The translations under genes were made by a program, and so were the position numbers. Positions 1-5,039 of a stretch of DNA of 5,039 nucleotides are shown here, piece by piece (position 1 is the stretch's first letter; each line of letters opens with the position of its first letter). The notes under the pieces were generated by a model, which saw nothing but the letters and a program-made list of their open reading frames with translations, had not been told where the DNA came from and made no database searches. Origin of the DNA: an uncultured Acidimicrobiia bacterium (GTDB taxonomy: Bacteria; Actinomycetota; Acidimicrobiia; Spongiisociales; JAENVV01); assembly GCA_905480085.1 (NCBI GenBank), contig CAJQPD010000120.1, forward strand, positions 1-5,039. The letters run 5' to 3'.

Positions 1-945
1 CCCAAGAGACCACAACCGGCACCAGGTTGAGCCGATCGCGTCCAGGTCCAGATGTTCGCTGAAGGCTTGTCGCAGGCTGACGCAATGGCTCGAGATGGAC
101 CCAATCACATCGACTGGGTCACGCTGGGTCTGAACGATGCGCGCGTCCGGATAGAGTCGAAACAGGGCATCGATGCCGAAGAGATGGGCCGGGGCCTTCA
201 ACAGCCAGATCCCTCCGGGTCCAAACGCCTGGAAATGCTGCAACATCCGCCGATGGTACTGATAGGCGGGGGTGAGATCGGCGGTGTTCAGCCACGCTTG
301 ATAGGTGGGGACGTTGTAGGTCGTGTGAAATTGAATGCTGCGAAAGGCCTGCGCCGTGATGGGAAGGCATTCCTGGGGACGGCAAGCGCCCACTTCATGG
401 ATGTATTTGAAGTCCGGCGAGATCCGGTCCACCCAATCGAACATGCGCTGGGCCTTCCCGATTCGCGGGTCAGTTTGAAAAGTCTCCACCCGGGGCGGGG
501 GCGAGGGGAGCATGACTTCCCAGGACATTGGGACATGCAGTGCGTGGTTCTGCGCCATCATTTCGAACAGCAGGGTGGAGCCCGTCCGCGGCAAACCGAG
601 GATCACGACAGGCGCTTTGATCTCCTGCCGGGCAATTTCAGGGTGCTGTTTACGGTCTTCTTCCAGCCCCAGGCGGTTTTCCAGCAGTTGCAGGAGATAG
701 GTCTTCGCCGATAGGCGGCCGATAAAGTTCAGGCGAGCCTCCGTGTTATGACATCCCACCAGCAGTCGGAAGGGTTCCAGGAAGTCCCCCGGGCCAAAAT
801 CGTCCAGCCCAGTGCGCCGACAGGCCAGGTCCAGCAAACTATCCGGATCCAGGTCCCGCTCCGTCCACCCGGCCGAGGTGGTTAGAGAACCAACCCAGTT
901 GGTGAGACGGATGGGAAGCGGTTGATATCTGACATCTCCACTCAT
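1..945 (-). CDS. PAPS-dependent sulfotransferase (Sulfotransfer_3-like), C-terminus cut by window edge
   Basis: This gene encodes a cytoplasmic enzyme expected to move a sulfuryl group from PAPS to a hydroxyl or amino acceptor; the acceptor cannot be read from the sequence. It is open for 315 codons from the ATG at 945 to the left edge. Residues about 30-95 form the helical N-terminal cap usual in this family (RRTGLDDFG at 44-52). The P-loop-like 5'-phosphosulfate motif LGLPRTGSTLL is at 116-126. WLLKAPAHL at 247-255 follows, and the 3'-phosphate motif RIVQTQRDPVDVIGSISS is at 269-286, with Arg275 and Ser283 as likely PAPS contacts. Relatives are roughly 370-400 residues, so some 60-80 residues are missing. 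The start is well fixed: an in-frame TAA lies upstream and no other ATG, GTG or TTG lies between. The ribosome site is weak, a GAGGA at 961-965 spaced 15 bases away. The family call is firm; the substrate is unknown. Confidence 0.93.
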   Translation of the reverse strand, partial: MSGDVRYQPLPIRLTNWVGSLTTSAGWTERDLDPDSLLDLACRRTGLDDFGPGDFLEPFRLLVGCHNTEARLNFIGRLSAKTYLLQLLENRLGLEEDRKQHPEIARQEIKAPVVILGLPRTGSTLLFEMMAQNHALHVPMSWEVMLPSPPPRVETFQTDPRIGKAQRMFDWVDRISPDFKYIHEVGACRPQECLPITAQAFRSIQFHTTYNVPTYQAWLNTADLTPAYQYHRRMLQHFQAFGPGGIWLLKAPAHLFGIDALFRLYPDARIVQTQRDPVDVIGSISSHCVSLRQAFSEHLDLDAIGSTWCRLWSLG

Positions 946-960
946 ACGGCAGGCTCGTTG

Positions 961-965
961 TCCTC
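961..965 (-). promoter_or_regulatory. weak, distant Shine-Dalgarno-like site for the sulfotransferase
   Basis: On the minus strand GAGGA lies 15 bases before the ATG at 945, farther than the usual 5-9. No better purine-rich site is closer. It may contribute little, and translation may rely on other features of the leader. Confidence 0.25.
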
Positions 966-978
966 GTGGCTCGTGCTG

Positions 979-1001
979 GTCAAGTTACCCAAACTGGGCC
1001 A
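979..1001. repeat. 23-base direct repeat, copy 1
   Basis: On the plus strand this copy contains CAAGTTACCCAAACTG followed by GGCCA. It matches positions 1055-1077 at 22 of 23 bases in the same orientation, 76 bases apart start to start. It lies inside the predicted leader of the sulfotransferase gene. Repeated sites of this size could be regulator operators, or internal terminal repeats of an insertion sequence (IS21-family elements carry several such repeats at each end). No transposase is seen in the window. Confidence 0.8.
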
Positions 1002-1028
1002 CACAGAGTGTTAGCCTGATAGCTTTTG

Positions 1029-1059
1029 ATTATGTGTTTGATGTTATACAGGAAGTCAA
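1029..1059 (-). promoter_or_regulatory. candidate sigma70-type promoter for the sulfotransferase
   Basis: On the minus strand TTGACT (1059-1054) and CATAAT (1034-1029) are separated by 19 bases, in an AT-rich patch that stands out from its surroundings. Transcription would begin near 1022 and leave a leader of about 77 bases before the ATG at 945. The spacer is longer than the ideal 17, and promoter consensus in this phylum is poorly known, so this is a suggestion only. Confidence 0.35.
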
Positions 1060-1077
1060 GTTACCCAAACTGAGCCA
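1055..1077. repeat. 23-base direct repeat, copy 2
   Basis: This second copy differs from the one at 979-1001 by a single G to A change (TGAGCC instead of TGGGCC). Read on the minus strand it ends in TTGAC, which also serves as the candidate -35 box of the sulfotransferase promoter, so a protein bound here would overlap polymerase. A weaker third match, AGTGACCCAAATT, lies at 1124-1136. Confidence 0.8.
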
Positions 1078-1179
1078 GCTCCATCAACTCGAATAATGGA
1101 GATCCCTTTGCAGGTGAGCGCGTAGTGACCCAAATTCGATTACTCTTTTCGCCCGTCGGTAATGAGTGAATTGCGCAGG

Positions 1180-1747
1180 TCATTCCGGGCTTGGGAGGTC
1201 GAAGTTCACCCAAAGATGCAGTTTCTCGACAGTCCTGCCGAAATCATCAAACGTCAGATCGCAGGTCGTTACTCCAGCGGTTGGATCAAGAGTGATCCAA
1301 TGAGGCGGATGACCCTCCTGCGGCCACAGTGCGACATCGAACGGGTAGGAATATTCTACGCCGGGCCTGTCGACCGGATAGTTCGGCTGTAGTGTGATCG
1401 ACGTGATTTCTTCACCTGGCATCCAGAGATCAATCGTCTCGAAAGTATCCGGGTCCAGTCCGCCAATGCCCGCGCCCTCCCCGTCTTGGTAATGTTTGCT
1501 GGCGTCGACGGAATAATCCCAACCGATGGAAGTGATTCCCCAACCCCTTTTCCAGCCACGGTCGTCGGATACTGGGTATGGGCTGGCTCGCCGCCGAAGG
1601 CGTCTGCTGTGGTGACAACGAGAGGAGAGACGGGCAACGTCCCAAGAAGACCTCTGTCGAGGTCGTCGATCCAAATTGTCGTTGCATCTGGTCAGCCGGG
1701 CGCCACGAAAACCATGAAGCCGGCCGTTATTCCAAAAAGCCCTCATG
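1180..1747 (-). pseudogene. probable broken gene for a small exported protein of unknown function
   Basis: No family is recognised. Protein-like sequence is split between two minus-strand frames. One frame, from about 1740, gives a hydrophobic signal-peptide-like stretch (LFGITAGFMVFVAPG), a TGA at 1694-1692, then TTIWIDDLDRGLLGTLPVSP and onward to about 1560. From about 1560 a second frame continues with GWGITSIGWDYSVDASKHYQ and runs about 125 residues to a TGA at 1182-1180. That part is rich in aromatic and acidic residues, for example TIDLWMPGEEIT and LHLWVNFDLPSPE. An ATG at 1746 opens the second frame, but the sequence it gives before 1560 is arginine-rich and shadow-like, so that 188-codon reading is probably not the native protein. 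The simplest account is an exported protein of about 185 residues with at least a nonsense change, a frameshift near 1560 and perhaps another near the T run at 1734-1738. Sequencing errors or chance remain possible. Confidence 0.45.
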
Positions 1748-1925
1748 ACTTGATCTGTTTTCTGAGCGTGGGTGCTCTCTTTCTATAGCAAGCAGACTCG
1801 CCAGCAGATGAAAGCCAAAAGCATCCAACGAACAGGGAATTGCTTTTTGACGCTCCGCGCTTCAACAGTCCCGTGGGGGTCCCCGCCACGCAGCCGACCA
1901 AGTCTTATCGAGTCAACAATCAGCC
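1748..1925. other. non-coding spacer between the oxidoreductase gene and the broken gene
   Basis: No convincing coding sequence is present. The spacer holds the AAAAGCA/TGCTTTT hairpin at 1817-1848. It also has a small GC hairpin at 1873-1889 (GTGGGGG/CCGCCAC arms, one mismatch, 3-base loop) with no T run after it. No clear promoter for the broken gene is visible. Confidence 0.5.
1817..1848 (-). terminator. candidate intrinsic terminator after the oxidoreductase gene
   Basis: Inverted arms AAAAGCA (1817-1823) and TGCTTTT (1841-1847) form a 7-base-pair stem that can extend by TCC/GGA after a small bulge, with a loop of about 9 bases. Its A- and T-runs on both sides would suit termination from either direction. 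It lies about 80 bases past the stop codon at 1926. The stem is AT-rich and so only moderately stable. Confidence 0.4.
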
Positions 1926-4900
1926 CTAGTTCTCTTCGAAGCGGAACCGGAAGTAGGCCTCTTCCGCATCGGCCGGCGCGGTAATCTGATGCACGATGCC
2001 GGTATTCAACGGGATGCCGTTGTTGCCCGGCGTGTCCCAGGTCGTCCATGCGCCTACGTTCAAGTTCGTGCTGCGCTCGATGAACACGTGCCGGTTCGTG
2101 AGGGCATAGCCAACGGACACCGCGCCGCCCGCCACACCGATGGAGGCGTCGCTCCAGTAACTCGCCCCATCGTTCGGGTCGGTATAGGTCAGCCATTCGG
2201 TTTCGTTGTCCGACTGGTCGAAGTCCGGGTCCGCGTCCGGTTCGCCGGCAGGGGAGTTCGTGCCGCCAAACTGTTCGAAGCGCCAGTTCGCGTACGTCTG
2301 GTAGGCCGGGAGTTGATCCATGATCCAATCCGTGAGGAGCTGGATGCTGACGGTATCCAGTTCAGTGGAAGCGATCGGGGGCATCCGCGTGAACCCGTTT
2401 GAGACCGCGACGCGGTTGAGGATGATGCTGTGTGTCAGGTCACCGGGGACCACCAACAGGTTCGAGGGGTCGCCGCCGTCGTTCGATGCCGGGCCGAGCA
2501 CGACGCCGGTATCTGTCAGCCGCAACTCGGGCCGGCCGTCCCACGAGGCGGGCGCCGAACCGCTTCCCGTCTGGTGGCAATACGCGCAATTGACGGCGAG
2601 GTAGGAACGGACCCGCGCCTCGAGACTGAACTCCGTTTCGTCCGGGCGTACGTGCCTCGGCAGCAGGTTGGCTGAATCGGTCAGGTTCGTCAGGTATCCG
2701 GCCTGCGCGAGCAGATCAATCTGGTTGCCGGCCTGTCCCGCGAGCACGCCGTCCTGGTTCAACTGCCGGGTATTAAAGCTCAGCGCGTGGCCGCCCGTGG
2801 GCGTGTGGCAAATGAGGCATTCGGCGCGACTCGGGATATGGCACGCCTGAAGGTTCGTGATGCCCCCATCCACGATTGGAACAGTGAAGTCCTCGCCCAC
2901 GTCCCCAACGAGGAACGCGTCGGTTCCGGCATCGTTCCACCGGTAGCTGACACCGAACGCACCGGTCGGGGTCCGGGTCAGGACGCGTGTCTCGATGCGT
3001 TTGACCGTGTTCGAATCGCCACGCGTCAATTCGAGATCAAAGTGTTTCACCCACCGCATGCCGACCGGGAATGTCCACGGGTCGTCCCGGCTGTAATCCA
3101 CCGTATTGGTCAGGTTGGTGATGACGAACCACCGGCTCTTGATAGCGTAATCCGACCAGAAGGCCAGGTTCGGTTCGTAGGCCACCACACCCGGGTTGGG
3201 CGACAAATCGGTCAGGTCTGCGAAGAACCCTGTCTGCGACAAGGCCTGCGGAAAGCCTGCAGTGCTCGATTCTCCAATGAGCCGGCGGATCAACCCCTCG
3301 CCAATGTCGACCATGAGGATCTCGCCCGTCGCCGGGTCGAGGCCAAACTGCACCACGGCGCCCTCGCCCGCGATGCGGACCGCGTTTGTTTCGGTCGCCG
3401 TGCGCGTGATCGTCCAGATGTTGCCCGACACGTAGTCCGAGCAGAGATACTTTCCGTTCAGGTCGGGGTAGGCGTTGCCGCGGTAAAGGATGCCGCCGGT
3501 TACGGAGTAGCCCGCGAATTCACCGCCACCGTGGGGGTATTCCCAGACCGGGGGGGTATGGACGAATCCCGCGGGGGGGGGCAGAGGGAGATGACCCACG
3601 CCGGCATCGTGTGTTCCTTCGTAGTATCCCCAGCCGTAATTGCCGCCATTGGTCACGATGTTGATCTCTTCCCACGACGCGTTCCCGACATCGCCCAGCC
3701 AGATGTCGCCGGTGAGCGGGTCAAAGCTGAACTGCCACGGGTTCCGGAGTCCGACCGCGAAGAACTCCGTGTGGACATTCGCCGGGTTCACCGCCAACCC
3801 GTTGAAGGAGGTGGCGCCGATGAACGGGTTGTCGGCCGGAATGGAGAAATGGGCGAGCCCGCCACCGTCGACGGGAATGCTCGGGAACGCATTGGGTTCC
3901 AGGTTCCCGGACTTCTTGTCCACGTCGATGCGAAGCAGCGCAGACCAGATGTCCTTGTCGATGCGCTGGCTATTCTGGCTCCCGTCGTACTGTGGTCCCT
4001 CGTCACCGATCGCGACATAGAGATACCCGTCCGGGCCAAACGCGATGTTGTCGATGTTGTGGTACGGTCCGTTATTCACTTCGTTGATCAAAATCAATTC
4101 GGAACCGGCATCCCCGGCGTTTGGGTTTCCGCTCTGGGCCTCGAACCGGCTCAGACGGATGTACGCGGTGCCCCCACCGCTGGTATGGCAATAGGACACG
4201 TAGAAGTACCCGTTCGTCGCATAGCCGGGATGAAAGGCGATGCTCTTGAGTCCTTCCTCGTTGCCGTCATCGTTCACGCGGGACGTGATGTCCATGAACA
4301 GCGATGAACCCGGCGTCGATGCGGTCACGTCGGTGATGACGTAAATCTGCCCGTTGCGCTGGACAACGAACAGCCGGTTGGTGTCCCCGGGGGGGCTGCC
4401 CATTGAGACCGGGGCGGAGAACGAGACGCCGGGAAATGCATCGACGATGTTGTAGGTCGCGGGCGGAGGTTCCAGGGGCATGGTGAGCGTCGAATTTGGC
4501 AGCCGCAGGTCGGACGAGAATGTGACGGTGGCGGTGGCAGGCGCGGACCACGTGCCGAAAATGTCCTGGACGCGGTATGTGAACGAATCGCTCGCCGGCG
4601 ACCCGGTCGTGTGCTCGTACAGGATGACGCCGTTGATCTGGGCCTGGGCCGTGCCGAACGACGGACCCGACACGACTTCTACCGTCGCCGGGTCGGGCAC
4701 ACCCGAGTCGTTGTTGAGCACCGGGATTCCAGCCTTCCCCAGCCAGTGCATTGTGATGGCATCATCCACGGGGAAAACGCCCTCGCTCCCGGTGTAGGTG
4801 ACGTCGAACCAATTTACGTTGAAATCGTTTCCGAGGGCATAAAACTGGAAGTACTGCGCACCAGCGCTGAGGGGAATATTCGTCACGGTCAGGTTGGTCC

Positions 4901-5039
4901 AGTTCTGCCACCCCTGGGTGGAGGAAACCGGGAGAGCTCCGGTGAGATTGGTCCCATCCGCATCCAGGTGGAATGAGCCGCCGCCCGGCAGGGAGGCGAC
5001 GCGGATATCGATGGTGTAGAATCCGCTTTCCTGAACATC
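1926..5039 (-). CDS. multidomain PQQ-dependent sugar dehydrogenase fused to diheme cytochrome c, 5' end outside window
   Basis: This is probably an exported quinohemoprotein that oxidises a sugar at PQQ and passes electrons to attached hemes. The frame is open to the right edge. A GTG at 4886 could be taken as a start, but 51 in-frame codons before it complete a domain, so the true start and signal peptide lie outside. Residues here are counted from 4886. A CBM6-like carbohydrate-binding domain runs from the edge to about 33 (GWQNWTNLTVTNIPLSAG, NVNWFDVTY). A cadherin/Ig-like domain spans about 37-125. A glucose/sorbosone dehydrogenase propeller spans about 147-540, with likely catalytic His276 in HNIDNIAFGPDGYLY, likely PQQ contacts Arg381-Asn382 in LRNPWQFSFDP, then GDVGNASWEEIN and GGNYGW. 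A diheme cytochrome domain spans about 543-860, with CLICH at 690-694, CAYCH at 767-771 and probable axial Met835 in RMPP. An EF-hand-like loop is at 886-897, and a small beta domain runs to 986. Sugar substrate and electron acceptor are unknown. Confidence 0.95.
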   Translation of the reverse strand, partial: DVQESGFYTIDIRVASLPGGGSFHLDADGTNLTGALPVSSTQGWQNWTNLTVTNIPLSAGAQYFQFYALGNDFNVNWFDVTYTGSEGVFPVDDAITMHWLGKAGIPVLNNDSGVPDPATVEVVSGPSFGTAQAQINGVILYEHTTGSPASDSFTYRVQDIFGTWSAPATATVTFSSDLRLPNSTLTMPLEPPPATYNIVDAFPGVSFSAPVSMGSPPGDTNRLFVVQRNGQIYVITDVTASTPGSSLFMDITSRVNDDGNEEGLKSIAFHPGYATNGYFYVSYCHTSGGGTAYIRLSRFEAQSGNPNAGDAGSELILINEVNNGPYHNIDNIAFGPDGYLYVAIGDEGPQYDGSQNSQRIDKDIWSALLRIDVDKKSGNLEPNAFPSIPVDGGGLAHFSIPADNPFIGATSFNGLAVNPANVHTEFFAVGLRNPWQFSFDPLTGDIWLGDVGNASWEEINIVTNGGNYGWGYYEGTHDAGVGHLPLPPPAGFVHTPPVWEYPHGGGEFAGYSVTGGILYRGNAYPDLNGKYLCSDYVSGNIWTITRTATETNAVRIAGEGAVVQFGLDPATGEILMVDIGEGLIRRLIGESSTAGFPQALSQTGFFADLTDLSPNPGVVAYEPNLAFWSDYAIKSRWFVITNLTNTVDYSRDDPWTFPVGMRWVKHFDLELTRGDSNTVKRIETRVLTRTPTGAFGVSYRWNDAGTDAFLVGDVGEDFTVPIVDGGITNLQACHIPSRAECLICHTPTGGHALSFNTRQLNQDGVLAGQAGNQIDLLAQAGYLTNLTDSANLLPRHVRPDETEFSLEARVRSYLAVNCAYCHQTGSGSAPASWDGRPELRLTDTGVVLGPASNDGGDPSNLLVVPGDLTHSIILNRVAVSNGFTRMPPIASTELDTVSIQLLTDWIMDQLPAYQTYANWRFEQFGGTNSPAGEPDADPDFDQSDNETEWLTYTDPNDGASYWSDASIGVAGGAVSVGYALTNRHVFIERSTNLNVGAWTTWDTPGNNGIPLNTGIVHQITAPADAEEAYFRFRFEEN
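3550..3581. repeat. two homopolymer G/C tracts inside the dehydrogenase gene
   Basis: Runs of seven G (3550-3556) and nine G (3573-3581) on the plus strand are C runs in the coding strand. They encode a proline-rich loop of the propeller (HLPLPPPAG, HTPPVWEYPHGGG). The frame is intact through both. Such tracts are prone to slippage in replication and to sequencing error. Confidence 0.7.

Noticed and set aside
52..714. 220-codon plus-strand open frame
   Set aside because: It is antisense to the sulfotransferase, whose minus-strand frame carries the PAPS-binding motifs; the plus-strand protein has none.
1486..1788. 100-codon plus-strand open frame over the broken gene
   Set aside because: Its composition is unremarkable and it opposes the better protein-like minus-strand frames; no ribosome site or motif supports it.
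1873..1889. GC-rich hairpin as terminator of the oxidoreductase gene
   Set aside because: The stem is short with a mismatch and a 3-base loop, and no T run follows on the minus strand; the hairpin at 1817-1848 is the better candidate.
1783..2328. 181-codon minus-strand open frame overlapping the end of the dehydrogenase gene
   Set aside because: It is an alternative frame of the C-terminal coding region with an Arg-rich, low-information translation. The main frame carries recognisable domains through the same bases.
2588..2805. Possible third heme site among other Cys-His pairs (Cys233-His234, Cys682-His683)
   Set aside because: Only CLICH and CAYCH have the CXXCH spacing; the other pairs lack the first cysteine at the required distance.
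2787..4307. 506-codon plus-strand open frame
   Set aside because: It lies entirely opposite the propeller and cytochrome parts of the dehydrogenase gene. Its translation is rich in Arg, Val and His with no recognisable domain, as expected for an antisense shadow in GC-rich coding DNA.
4884..4886. GTG as the start of the large oxidoreductase
   Set aside because: The 51 codons before it are open and encode the earlier strands of the same CBM6-like domain, so this GTG is an internal valine.
1..5039. tRNA, rRNA, CRISPR array or transposase
   Set aside because: No cloverleaf, rRNA-like stretch, regularly spaced array or transposase-like frame was seen on either strand; the few 23-base repeats near 979-1077 are too few and too unevenly spaced for a CRISPR array.

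Overview
The window looks like chromosomal DNA of a moderately GC-rich environmental bacterium of the Planctomycetota-Verrucomicrobiota-Chlamydiota group, most likely Verrucomicrobiota or a relative. The clearest clue is the large secreted protein. It fuses carbohydrate-binding, PQQ-dehydrogenase and diheme cytochrome c modules and ends in an acidic calcium-loop linker plus a small C-terminal beta domain, a style I associate with verrucomicrobial exported proteins. This placement is inference from architecture, not from a marker gene.

Everything supportable as coding is on the minus strand, so the window reads right to left. From the right edge to 1926 lies a very large multidomain gene whose 5' end is outside the window. 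Its domain order is CBM6-like, cadherin/Ig-like, six-bladed quinoprotein glucose/sorbosone dehydrogenase propeller, diheme cytochrome c, EF-hand-like loop and a terminal beta domain. A possible hairpin terminator follows at 1817-1848. Between about 1180 and 1747 is what looks like a broken gene for a small exported protein, with sensible protein sequence split over two frames. After it, about 230 bases of non-coding DNA carry a 23-base direct repeat (979-1001 and 1055-1077), a weaker third copy and a candidate promoter. From 945 to the left edge is the first 315 codons of a sulfotransferase, cut by the window.

The large protein probably works as a self-contained extracytoplasmic redox enzyme. 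The binding module would hold it on a polysaccharide, the quinoprotein domain would oxidise a sugar, and the attached c-type hemes would carry the electrons away. The sulfotransferase would transfer sulfate from PAPS in the cytoplasm. Both could belong to sulfated-glycan biology, but the roughly 1 kb between them and the separate candidate promoter argue against a single operon, so a functional link is only a suggestion.
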